Origin: RI-43 sp033764725
GTDB taxonomy: Bacteria; Pseudomonadota; Alphaproteobacteria; Caulobacterales; Aquidulcibacteraceae
Assembly: GCA_033764725.1 (NCBI GenBank)
Contig: JANRIR010000049.1
Span: 1 to 35,184, forward strand
Length of the DNA: 35,184 bases
Direction: 5' to 3'
Shown: in pieces, positions 25,126 through 31,984 of the stretch
How the letters are laid out: every line of letters begins with the position of its first letter
Numbering within the stretch: the first letter of the stretch is position 1
Position numbers and translations under genes: made by a program
Notes under the pieces: generated by a model
The model's input: only the letters and a program-made list of their open reading frames with translations
Database searches by the model: none
Told to the model about the DNA's origin: nothing

Positions 25126-26901
25126 ATGTCGCTGCGCCAGGTCATCGCCTGCATCACCTTCGCGGCAACGGCGCTGTGCGCCGGGGCGAGTTGGGCGCAG
25201 CCGGCCGCGCCCGCGCGGCCGAACATCGTGGTGTTTCTCGTCGACGACGCCGGGTTCAGCGATTTCAGCGCCTATGGCGGGGAAGCGCGCATGCCGGCGA
25301 TCGACCGCCTGGCGCAAGGCGGCGTGCGCTTCAGCAATTTCCACACCTCGCCCTTGTGCGCGCCGTCGCGGGCGATGCTGCTTACCGGCATGGACAGCCA
25401 CCGCACGGGGGTGTCGACCATCCCCGAAGTGCTGCCGCCCGAGCAGCGCAACCGGCCGGGCTATTCGCTGCGGCTGGAGCCCGGGGTGGAGACCGTCGCT
25501 GCGCGTCTGCGCGCCGCAGGCTACCGCACGTACATGACCGGCAAATGGCATCTCGGCCACGGGCCCGGCGATCTGCCCGATGCGCACGGCTTCGACCGCT
25601 CGTTCGCGCTCGACGCCTCCGGCGCCGACAATTGGGCGCAGAAATCCTACCTGCCCTATTACGCGACCGCCGACTGGTTCGAGGACGGCGCGCCGGCGAG
25701 CCTGCCGGATGATTTCTATTCCTCGCAATTTTTGATCGATCGCATGATCGATTATCTCGACGCCGACGCCGCCGCGCAGACGCCGTTCTTCGCCTATGTC
25801 GCGTTCCAGGCGGTGCACATTCCCGTGCAGGCGCCGCGCGCTTTCATCGAGCTGCATCGCGGCCTGTACGATCAAGGCTGGCGCGCCCTGCAGGCGCGGC
25901 GCTTCGCGCAAGCGCGCGCGCTGGGGCTTGTTTCCGAAACCGCGCAGATGCCGGCGTTCCCGGCGACGGCGCGCAATTGGGATGCGCTGTCGCCCGAACA
26001 GCGCCTGATCGAGACGCGCAGCATGGAGGCGCACGCCGGCATGCTGAGCGCGATGGATCACCATATCGGACGGCTTATCGCCTATCTCGAGCGCACCGGC
26101 GCCGGCGCCAACACGCTGTTCATCATCACCTCGGACAACGGCCCCGAACCGAGCGCGCCGATGAGCGTCGACGGGTTCGCGCAATGGATGGCGGCGAACG
26201 GCTATCGCCGCGAGGCCGCCGACATGGGCGAGCGCGGCAGCCTCGCTTACATCGGCCGCGAATGGGCGCTGGCGACCGCGACGCCCGGCGCGTTCTACAA
26301 ATTCACCGCATCGGAAGGCGGCTTGCGCGTGCCGCTGATCATCGCAGGGCCGCAGGTGGCCGCCGGCGGGATCGCGCCGGGGTTCAGCTTCGTCACCGAC
26401 ATCGCGCCGACCATGCTCGATTATGCCGGCGTGGCGCTCGACGAGGCCGCCCGCGCGGCGATCGACGGGCGCACGCTGCGGCCAGCGCTGGGCGATCCGA
26501 CGGCGCCGATCTATCCCGACGATGCGCCGATCGGCGTCGAGGTGTCGGGCAATGCGGCGCTGTTCCGCGGCCGCCACAAGGCCGTGCGCAATCTGCCGCC
26601 GCTGGGCGACGGCCGGTGGCGACTCTACGACATCGCAGCCGATCCGGGCGAAACCCGCGATCTCTCCGCCGCCGAACCGGCGCTGCTGGCGGCGCTGATC
26701 GCCGACTACGACGCCTACGCCGCGCGGGTCGGCGTGCTGGAGATGCCGGCCGGCTATGACATCCAGCGCCAGGTGTCGCGCAACGCGCTGGCGGCGCAGG
26801 CGCGCCGCTTGGCTTGGATCCCCGCCCTCGCCGCGGCGATCCTCGCGGCGCTCGTCGGGGCGTGGGTGGTTCTGCGCCGCCGCAAAGCCGCCAAGACCTG
26901 A
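25126..26901 (+). CDS. Sulfatase, periplasmic with C-terminal membrane anchor
   Basis: A 591-residue type I sulfatase that hydrolyses sulfate esters. The signal peptide ends SWAQ. The core begins PNIVVFLVDDAGFSDFSAYG with metal-binding aspartates, and the sulfatase signature CAPSRAMLLTG provides C78, to be converted to formylglycine by a maturase not encoded in this window. Later motifs are TGKWHLGHGP and TSDNGPEP. The last 30 residues contain one hydrophobic helix followed by RRRKAAK, so the catalytic domain should be tethered in the periplasm. The ATG at 25126 is preceded by GGAGG at five bases; GTG at 25114 is less likely. A small membrane-protein gene follows by 22 bases. The substrate is unknown. 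Confidence 0.9.
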   Translation: MSLRQVIACITFAATALCAGASWAQPAAPARPNIVVFLVDDAGFSDFSAYGGEARMPAIDRLAQGGVRFSNFHTSPLCAPSRAMLLTGMDSHRTGVSTIPEVLPPEQRNRPGYSLRLEPGVETVAARLRAAGYRTYMTGKWHLGHGPGDLPDAHGFDRSFALDASGADNWAQKSYLPYYATADWFEDGAPASLPDDFYSSQFLIDRMIDYLDADAAAQTPFFAYVAFQAVHIPVQAPRAFIELHRGLYDQGWRALQARRFAQARALGLVSETAQMPAFPATARNWDALSPEQRLIETRSMEAHAGMLSAMDHHIGRLIAYLERTGAGANTLFIITSDNGPEPSAPMSVDGFAQWMAANGYRREAADMGERGSLAYIGREWALATATPGAFYKFTASEGGLRVPLIIAGPQVAAGGIAPGFSFVTDIAPTMLDYAGVALDEAARAAIDGRTLRPALGDPTAPIYPDDAPIGVEVSGNAALFRGRHKAVRNLPPLGDGRWRLYDIAADPGETRDLSAAEPALLAALIADYDAYAARVGVLEMPAGYDIQRQVSRNALAAQARRLAWIPALAAAILAALVGAWVVLRRRKAAKT

Positions 26902-26923
26902 CCGCATCACCTGGATCCCTCCC

Positions 26924-27301
26924 ATGCGCCTCCTTGTTCGCCTTCTGCTGGGCCTCATCGGCCTCCTCGCCTTCGCCGTCGCGGCGCAATTCTGGCTCGC
27001 GCCCGACCGGGTCGCGGGGCAGTTCGGGCTGACGCCCACCGGCAGCCTCGGGCTCGCCTCGCTGCGGGCCGATCTCGGCGGCTTCTTCATCGTCGCCGGC
27101 GGGTTTTGCCTGGCGGCGGGGCTGCGCAACCAGGCCGGCTATCTCACCGCGCCGCTGGCGCTGTTGAGCGTGGCGCTGGCGTCGCGGTCGCTGACGGCGC
27201 TCACCGCCCCGCCGGACCCCGGCATGACTCAGCCGATCGTAATCGAAGCGGCGCTGGTCGCCATCCTGATGACAGCCCAGATCGTGCTGCGGCGGCGCTG
27301 A
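26924..27301 (+). CDS. Small four-helix membrane protein (DUF4345-like)
   Basis: A 125-residue protein with four hydrophobic segments, about 3-22, 43-64, 70-90 and 103-121. The pattern of a first helix, then APDRVAGQFGL, then LRADLGGFFIVAGGF recalls small DUF4345-type membrane proteins of unknown function. The ATG at 26924 gives the natural N-terminal helix (MRLLVRLLLGL). It begins 22 bases after the sulfatase stop, so it is probably co-transcribed with it. Confidence 0.72.
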   Translation: MRLLVRLLLGLIGLLAFAVAAQFWLAPDRVAGQFGLTPTGSLGLASLRADLGGFFIVAGGFCLAAGLRNQAGYLTAPLALLSVALASRSLTALTAPPDPGMTQPIVIEAALVAILMTAQIVLRRR

Positions 27302-27318
27302 CGCCGGCCCCGCGAACC

Positions 27319-27324
27319 TTGACA
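27319..27324 (+). promoter_or_regulatory. Candidate -35 element for rpmG
   Basis: A perfect TTGACA 59 bases ahead of rpmG, just after the preceding stop codon. It is followed by a GC-rich palindrome GGGCCCTTGGGCC rather than by a clear -10 box, so the call is tentative. Confidence 0.35.
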
Positions 27325-27382
27325 TCGCCGGGCCCTTGGGCCATCAGCCCCGCTTCATTTTGCACCGGACCAGACCCGCGCC

Positions 27383-27550
27383 ATGGCCAAGCCGACCGTC
27401 ATCAAGATCCGCCTGAATTCGAGCGCGGGCACGGGCTTTTTCTACGTCACCAAGAAAAACCCGCGCACCAAGACCGAAAAGCTCAAGCTCAAGAAGTACG
27501 ACCCGGTCGCGCGCAAGCACGTCGAATTCGTCGAAGGCAAGATCAAGTAG
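27383..27550 (+). CDS. rpmG: 50S ribosomal protein L33
   Basis: A 55-residue protein that reads MAKPTVIKIRLNSSAGTGFF, then YVTKKNPRTKTEKLKLKKYD and a C-terminal HVEFVEGKIK, which is the alphaproteobacterial form of L33. It lacks the CxxC zinc pairs of the zinc-binding form, as usual for this group. The length is complete. L33 sits near the E site of the large subunit. In many alphaproteobacteria rpmG lies a gene or two after rnr; here almost 14 kb separates it from the Nudix gene. A hairpin follows its stop. Confidence 0.97.
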   Translation: MAKPTVIKIRLNSSAGTGFFYVTKKNPRTKTEKLKLKKYDPVARKHVEFVEGKIK

Positions 27551-27558
27551 AGCGCAAA

Positions 27559-27580
27559 CGGGTCGGATAGAACCGACCCG
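27559..27580 (+). terminator. Hairpin terminator after rpmG
   Basis: A perfect 8-base stem, CGGGTCGG with CCGACCCG, and a 6-base loop ATAGAA starts 9 bases after the rpmG stop. It is followed by ATCCCC, not by a run of T, so it may need Rho or act mainly to protect the 3' end. Confidence 0.6.
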
Positions 27581-27726
27581 ATCCCCCGCGCATCGCGCCT
27601 GCGCGCGCGGCGCTGCCCTCGAGCCCCCTGCCCCTCCGAAAAAGCTCAGGCGCGCAGCTTTCGCTGCGAAGGCCCTTCGCCTGCGCGCGCGGCCGCGGGC
27701 ATGGGATGGCTCGGTAAAGCAAGACC

Positions 27727-27885
27727 CATGGACCCCGGATCAGGCTGCGCCTGTCCGGGGTGATGGACACGCCATCGCCCCGGGCGACCGGAGGGAGACC
27801 CGGGGCCCATGTTTGCGCGCGCATGCAATCATCGAAAACGCCTGACCGCTCGGCCCCGGCGCAGGCCGGGGCAAGCCAGGGATGT
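27727..27885. repeat. Compound palindromic repeat (family C), copy 1
   Basis: One of four copies of a large element made of nested stems: CCCCGGA...TCCGGGG (with one bulged T), a central GATGG...CCATC, then GCCCCGGG...CCCGGGGC. The outer arm reads CCATGTTTGCGCGCG followed by ATCATCGAAAACGCCT. Copy 1 ends with an extra GCCCCGGC/GCCGGGGC hairpin. Confidence 0.85.
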
Positions 27886-27903
27886 GCTTGCGTTTTGTTG
27901 AAA

Positions 27904-28030
27904 CATGGACCCCGGATCAGGCTGCGCCTGTCCGGGGTGATGGACACGCCATCGCCCCGGGCGACCGGAGGGAGACCCGGGGACCATGTTTGCGCGCGTT
28001 TGCAATCATCGAAAACGCCTCGCAGGCCTG
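27904..28030. repeat. Compound palindromic repeat (family C), copy 2
   Basis: Almost identical to copy 1 over its first 100 bases, including the GATGGACACGCCATC centre. An upstream arm ending TTTTGTTGAAACATGG pairs with the downstream CCATGTTTGCGCGCG arm, so the entire element is a long imperfect palindrome. It ends about a dozen bases before the unknown gene at 28043. Confidence 0.85.
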
Positions 28031-28042
28031 CCCCGCCGCAGG

Positions 28043-28663
28043 TCAGCTCGTATCCGGCGCAGCGCCGGCGAGCGCGGCTTTCAGCGCGCGGTCGAACGCG
28101 CGCGTCACGTACGCGGCTGCGGGACGCGGACGGGTGAGCAGCGTTGCGATGCGCGCCGGCGCGGCCTGGAGGCGGCGCGCCAGCTTGGCGATGTAGCGCT
28201 CCGGCGTCGTCACAGCGCGCGTCAGCGCTTCGAGCCGGACCGCCAGACGCGTGATGTCGACATAGCGCTCAGGCTTGCGAGGCCTGCGCGCGCTTTTGCG
28301 TGACCTGTTGCGCTGTGGCGGAACCAAAACGAACGCAACGCCGGTCCAGTCGCGCGGATCTTCGGCGCTGACGTCGGGTGGAATACGTTTTCGTGTTTTT
28401 TCAACTGCCTCACAGCGCGGCCCCGACGCAGGCCGGGGCCCAGCGCCGGGTCCGCGCGCGGCGGCTTCGAGCGCGATGAGGCGGCGCACCATGATCTCGA
28501 GCGCTGCGATGCGCTGGCGCACGATGCGCGCCTGCGCGCGCAGCATCAGGCCGGGCTTCGGAAACCGCTCCGTCGCGAACAAGGCCGCGATCGCATCGAT
28601 CAGCGCCGCTTTCGCGTGCGACCAAAGCGCGTCGAGCGCAGTGCGGGAGAGGATGGCGATCAC
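28043..28663 (-). CDS. Hypothetical protein, helical and basic, inside the repeat cluster
   Basis: A 206-residue protein I do not recognise. The N-terminal third (to about residue 60) is helical, with FPKPGLMLRAQARIVRQRIA and VRRLIALEAAA. The middle (about 70-115) is proline/arginine-rich with DPRDWTGVAFVLVPPQ. The C-terminal third is again helical and basic, with PERYIAKLARRLQAAP. No signal peptide or membrane helix is seen. I choose the GTG at 28663 because the helical sequence begins there and a TATAGT lies just upstream, which could support a leaderless transcript; an open frame continues further upstream but through repeat DNA. Family C repeats flank it on both sides. It could be a DNA-associated protein, but that is a guess. 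Confidence 0.55.
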   Translation of the reverse strand: MIAILSRTALDALWSHAKAALIDAIAALFATERFPKPGLMLRAQARIVRQRIAALEIMVRRLIALEAAARGPGAGPRPASGPRCEAVEKTRKRIPPDVSAEDPRDWTGVAFVLVPPQRNRSRKSARRPRKPERYVDITRLAVRLEALTRAVTTPERYIAKLARRLQAAPARIATLLTRPRPAAAYVTRAFDRALKAALAGAAPDTS

Positions 28664-28747
28664 GCGCGCACTATAGGCGCACGGCGAGGGGTGTCGGATA
28701 AGTTTCGCCGGGACGGAGCGGCGGAGGTGTTTGCGCTTCAGAGAAAA

Positions 28748-28897
28748 CATGGGCCCCGGATCAGGCTGCGCCTGTCCGGGGTGACGGAGCCTCCATCGCC
28801 CCGGGCGACCGAAGGGAGGCCCGGGGCCCATGTTTGCGCCCGAATGCAATGATCGAAAACGCCCCGCCGCTCGCCCCCGGCGCAGGCCGGGGCCCAT
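28748..28897. repeat. Compound palindromic repeat (family C), copy 3
   Basis: Same architecture as copies 1 and 2, but the centre reads GATGGAG-C-CTCCATC-like (a perfect stem) instead of GATGG-ACACG-CCATC. A preceding GGAGGTGTTTGCGCT arm is shared with copy 4. It ends with the extra CCCCGGC/GCCGGGG hairpin as in copy 1. Confidence 0.82.
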
Positions 28898-28968
28898 CTT
28901 CAGCGAAAACGATGGGCCCTCGCCTTCGCGAGGGCCGAGCGGGGGAGGTGTTTGCGCTCTTTTGAAAA

Positions 28969-29099
28969 CATGGACCCCGGAACAGGCTGCGCCTGTCCGG
29001 GGTGATGGAGCCTCCATCGCCCCGGGCGACCGGAGGGAGACCCGGGGCCCATGTTTGCGCGCGAAGGCAATGATCGAAAACGTCTCGCCGCTCGACCCC
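28969..29099. repeat. Compound palindromic repeat (family C), copy 4
   Basis: Carries the GATGGAGCCTCCATC centre and the upstream GGAGGTGTTTGCGCT...AAAACATGG arm that pairs with its downstream CCATGTTTGCGCGCG...GAAAACGTCT arm. Its first hairpin has AACAGG in place of ATCAGG. Confidence 0.82.
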
Positions 29100-29123
29100 G
29101 GATCAGGCTGCGCCTGTCCGGGG
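29095..29123. terminator. Single hairpin fragment of family C after DAHP synthase
   Basis: Only the first stem of the repeat (CCCCGGA...TCCGGGG) is present, eight bases beyond the DAHP synthase stop codon. Its position suits a terminator for that gene. Confidence 0.55.
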
Positions 29124-29130
29124 CGCTGCT

Positions 29131-30510
29131 TTAGGCGTGGGCGGCGGCTTTCGCGTCGACGCGGGCGCCGCGCAGGGCTTCGGCGATCAGAAACGCCAAG
29201 TCCAACGCCTGCGCCCCGTTCAGACGCGGATCGCAATGCGTGTGATAGCGGTCGGAGAGGTTTTCCTCCGTGATCGCCGCAGCCCCGCCGAGGCATTCGG
29301 TGACCTGCGCGCCCGTCATCTCGACATGCACGCCGCCGGGATACGCGCCTTCCGCGGGCAGCGCCTGCATGAAGGTGCGCACTTCGCTCAGGATGCGATC
29401 GAATGGCCGCGTCTTGTAGCCGGACGCCGTCTTCAACGTGTTGCCGTGCATGGGATCGCACGACCACACGACATTGCGCCCTTCGCGCGTCACCGCGCGC
29501 ACCAGCTTCGGCAATCCGGCCGCCGCCTTCTCCGCGCCGAAGCGCGCGATCAGCGTGAGCCGGCCCGGTTCGTTGTCGGGGTTGAGCACATCGATGAGGC
29601 GCAGCAGGTCGTCCGGCTCCAGCGACGGCCCGCATTTCATGCCGATCGGATTCTTCACGCCGCGCGCAAATTCCACGTGCGCGCCGTCCAATTGACGCGT
29701 GCGGTCGCCGATCCAGAGGAAATGCGCGGAGGTGTCGTACCAATCGCCTGTCGTGGAATCGACGCGCGTCATCGCCTCCTCGAACCCGAGCAGCAGCGCC
29801 TCGTGCGAGGTGTAGACGTTCACCTGCTTCACCTGCGGCGAAGATTCAGGGGTGATCCCGCACGCTTCCATGAACGAGAGCGCGTCCGATATCCGATCCG
29901 CGATCTCGGCGTAGCGCTTGCCTTCCGGGCTCTCCTTCACGAAGCCGAGCGTCCAGCGATGCACGTTGTGCAGGTCCGCGTAGCCGCCGTTGGCGAACGC
30001 GCGGATGAGATTGAGCGTCGCGGCCGATTGCCCATAGGCTTTCAGCAACCGCTCCGGATCCGGAATCCGCGCCTCGGGCGTGAATTCCATCCCGTTGATG
30101 TTGTCGCCGCGATAAGAGGGCAGCGTCACGCCGTTGATCGTTTCGGTCGGCTCGCTGCGCGGCTTGGCGAACTGCCCCGCCATGCGCGCGACTTTCACCA
30201 CAGGCTTGGCGCCCGCATAGGTGAGCACAACCGACATCTGCATCAGCGCGCGGAACGTGTCGCGGATATTGTCGGGGTGGAATTCCTTGAAGCTCTCGGC
30301 GCAATCGCCGCCCTGCAGCAGGAAGGCCTTCCCAGCCGCGGCGTCGGCCAGCGACGCCTTCAGGTTCCGCGCCTCACCCGCGAACACGAGCGGCGGATAC
30401 GAACGCAGCGTCTCCTCGACGCGGGTCAGCGCCGCGGGATCGGGATAATCGGTCGGAATTTGCCGGGCCGGCTTCTTGCGCCAGCCCCCGGGCGTCCATT
30501 TCTGTGGCAT
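29131..30510 (-). CDS. Class II 3-deoxy-7-phosphoheptulonate (DAHP) synthase
   Basis: A 459-residue cytoplasmic enzyme that condenses phosphoenolpyruvate with erythrose 4-phosphate, the first step of the shikimate pathway. It is the plant/actinobacterial-type class II enzyme common in alphaproteobacteria. Diagnostic segments: FLLQGGDCAESF, VVKVARMAGQFAKPRS, LPSYRGDNING, TSHEALLLGFEEA, FLWIGDRTRQLDGAHVEF, GVKNPIGMKCGPS, WSCDPMHGNT and GGVHVEMTG. The protein is full length. The ATG at 30510 has AGAGG three bases upstream. It is downstream of the two small exported-protein genes on the same strand but separated from them by a strong hairpin, so it probably has its own promoter. Confidence 0.95.
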   Translation of the reverse strand: MPQKWTPGGWRKKPARQIPTDYPDPAALTRVEETLRSYPPLVFAGEARNLKASLADAAAGKAFLLQGGDCAESFKEFHPDNIRDTFRALMQMSVVLTYAGAKPVVKVARMAGQFAKPRSEPTETINGVTLPSYRGDNINGMEFTPEARIPDPERLLKAYGQSAATLNLIRAFANGGYADLHNVHRWTLGFVKESPEGKRYAEIADRISDALSFMEACGITPESSPQVKQVNVYTSHEALLLGFEEAMTRVDSTTGDWYDTSAHFLWIGDRTRQLDGAHVEFARGVKNPIGMKCGPSLEPDDLLRLIDVLNPDNEPGRLTLIARFGAEKAAAGLPKLVRAVTREGRNVVWSCDPMHGNTLKTASGYKTRPFDRILSEVRTFMQALPAEGAYPGGVHVEMTGAQVTECLGGAAAITEENLSDRYHTHCDPRLNGAQALDLAFLIAEALRGARVDAKAAAHA

Positions 30511-30571
30511 GCGCCTCTTTTACGCAAAACCCTGCCTTACGCCTAGAGCCCAGAGGCTCCACGCCCGGGGG

Positions 30572-30598
30572 CCCCTCTCCCCCGAGAGGGGGAGAGGG
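30572..30598. terminator. Strong hairpin between small exported gene and DAHP synthase
   Basis: CCCTCTCCCC pairs with GGGGAGAGGG across a short loop, and a smaller GAGCC/GGCTC stem lies just before it (about 30546-30559). It is related to the family A repeats. On the minus strand it follows the stop of the upstream gene at 30631 and precedes the DAHP synthase start. Confidence 0.6.
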
Positions 30599-30630
30599 TA
30601 CGGGTGAAGGGCATCGCCAACATTTTCAAA

Positions 30631-31323
30631 TCAATCTCGGGATGCCTCCGGCGCAGAATCCGGCGCCGGCCCGCCCTCGGAATCCGGCAGCTCCCCGCCA
30701 TCCATCGCTTCCGGACTCGTATCGAGCGGCGCCGAAGCCGCGATCGGCGGCGGCACGCGCCGCTCCCAACCCGGCGCACGCTGGATCAATCCGCAATTCT
30801 TGTTGCGCGCCAGCGCCCGTATCCGATCGGGCCGCCGCATCACGCCGCGCGGTGCATAGCCACCCCCGCCGCTCATGCCGCCCTCATCTCCGTTCGACCC
30901 GCTCGGACCAGCGTCGGGGATCACACCGCCCCCGCCTCCGCCGCCCATGCCCATCGACATGCCCTGCATCGCAGCGCCCATACCGCCGCCGCCCATTCCA
31001 CCCATGCCGCCCATCGCGCCGCCGCCCATGGAGCCCATCGCTCCCATGGCCCCAGCCGCCATCGAGCTCATGCCGCCGAGCGACATGCCCCCGCCGCCGC
31101 CATCTGCACCGCCGGAGCTGTCGCCGCCCTCGCTGCCGCCATCGCCGGCATACATCGCCGCTTCGCTGATCGCGGCATCGTACTCCGCCTGCAGCTGCGG
31201 ACACGTGAGCGCTTCGTCGCCCGGACGCGCTCCGCCATAATGCCCGCCATAAGTCCCGCTTTGGGCGAATGCTGGCGACGCCGCGAGCACCGCCGCCGCA
31301 ACGACCACCAACGCCCGCCGCAT
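30631..31323 (-). CDS. Exported GDEALTC-motif protein A, glycine/methionine-rich
   Basis: A 230-residue protein of unknown function. The signal peptide ends AFAQ near residue 21. Then RPGDEALTCPQLQAEY (33-48, C41), a long glycine/methionine-rich low-complexity stretch (about 60-145), a second conserved-looking block RIRALARNKNCGLIQ with C177, and an acidic proline-rich tail. The first and second blocks match those of the next gene, so the two are distant paralogues with a variable centre and one cysteine in each block. The ATG at 31323 has a GGAGGG Shine-Dalgarno; earlier in-frame sequence is very arginine-rich and belongs to the other gene's tail region. It starts 19 bases after the upstream gene's stop. 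Confidence 0.75.
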   Translation of the reverse strand: MRRALVVVAAAVLAASPAFAQSGTYGGHYGGARPGDEALTCPQLQAEYDAAISEAAMYAGDGGSEGGDSSGGADGGGGGMSLGGMSSMAAGAMGAMGSMGGGAMGGMGGMGGGGMGAAMQGMSMGMGGGGGGGVIPDAGPSGSNGDEGGMSGGGGYAPRGVMRRPDRIRALARNKNCGLIQRAPGWERRVPPPIAASAPLDTSPEAMDGGELPDSEGGPAPDSAPEASRD

Positions 31324-31342
31324 CAAACCCTCCGTAGACTGA

Positions 31343-31912
31343 TTATTGCCGCGGAACCGGGTGCGATGGGATGACGACCGGCGCCTCCTGCGCGGCCTGC
31401 GCCAGGAACGGACATTGCTTCGCCTGCGCCAATTCATAGAGCCGCTGCCCGCGATACGCCGCCGGCATCATCGCCTGCGCATTGCCCGCCTGCGTGATCA
31501 TGTCGGCCTGGTTCTGCTGCGCCTGGCGCTGCATCTGGCCCGCCTGCGCGTTCATCATCGCGCCCTGTGCATACCCAAGCCCCGGCACGAACGCGCTCGC
31601 GACGCCCATCGCCATGCCGATGCCCATGCCGGCCATCGCCATGCCCTGGGCGCCCTGCATCTGCTGTTGACGCTGTTGCGCCCACGCGCCCGACTGCGCC
31701 AGCGCCGCGCGGAATTGCGGATCGTTCATCGTCGTATTGAACTCCGCCATCAGCTGCTCGCACGTCAGCGCTTCATCGCCCGGCCTGCTTGCCGCTGCCT
31801 GAGCTTGCGCCTGCTGCGCCTGCATCTGCGCCAGCTGCGCTTCCGCATCGATCTGCGCATGTGCGGTCCCAATGCACGCGAACATCACCGTCGCGACGAG
31901 CAAGCTGCGCAT
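31343..31912 (-). CDS. Exported GDEALTC-motif protein B, glycine-zipper type
   Basis: A 189-residue protein of unknown function. The signal peptide ends AHAQ near residue 20. A glutamine/alanine-rich helix (25-41) is followed by SRPGDEALTCEQLMAEF (42-58, C51), a helical glutamine-rich stretch, a hydrophobic glycine/methionine segment (GMAMAGMGIGMAMGVASAF then VPGLGYAQG) that looks like a glycine zipper able to insert in membranes, and a C-terminal block RLYELAQAKQCPFLAQ with C167. The two cysteine blocks are shared with protein A downstream. The ATG at 31912 has GGGAGG at good spacing. The pair is likely one operon; this gene is read first. Confidence 0.78.
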   Translation of the reverse strand: MRSLLVATVMFACIGTAHAQIDAEAQLAQMQAQQAQAQAAASRPGDEALTCEQLMAEFNTTMNDPQFRAALAQSGAWAQQRQQQMQGAQGMAMAGMGIGMAMGVASAFVPGLGYAQGAMMNAQAGQMQRQAQQNQADMITQAGNAQAMMPAAYRGQRLYELAQAKQCPFLAQAAQEAPVVIPSHPVPRQ

Positions 31913-31984
31913 GAATTCCTCCCGGTCTGCACGCCAAAGGAGAGCGTTTTTCATGCCCGAGCGCAAGCGACCCCAGTCACGGCG

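Larger units (their letters stand above)
28664..29130. other. Repeat-filled intergenic region before DAHP synthase
   Basis: Apart from the first 80 bases this gap is almost entirely family C repeat (copies 3 and 4 and a fragment) plus a related hairpin (GGGCCCTCGCCTTCGCGAGG near 28915-28934). I see no gene in it; open frames crossing it are translated repeat. Confidence 0.6.

Noticed and set aside
23755..27129. Longest open frame in the window (1124 codons, minus strand)
   Set aside because: It runs antisense through the citrate-synthase-like gene, tRNA-Thr and the sulfatase; a coding sequence across a tRNA and two genes is not credible.
27727..29123. CRISPR array
   Set aside because: The four repeats are too long, palindromic over their whole length, unevenly spaced, and separated by a gene; there are no uniform spacers and no cas genes.
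30884..31204. Arginine-rich minus-strand frame inside exported protein A
   Set aside because: Out-of-frame reading of a glycine/methionine-rich gene; the true frame has a signal peptide and a Shine-Dalgarno.
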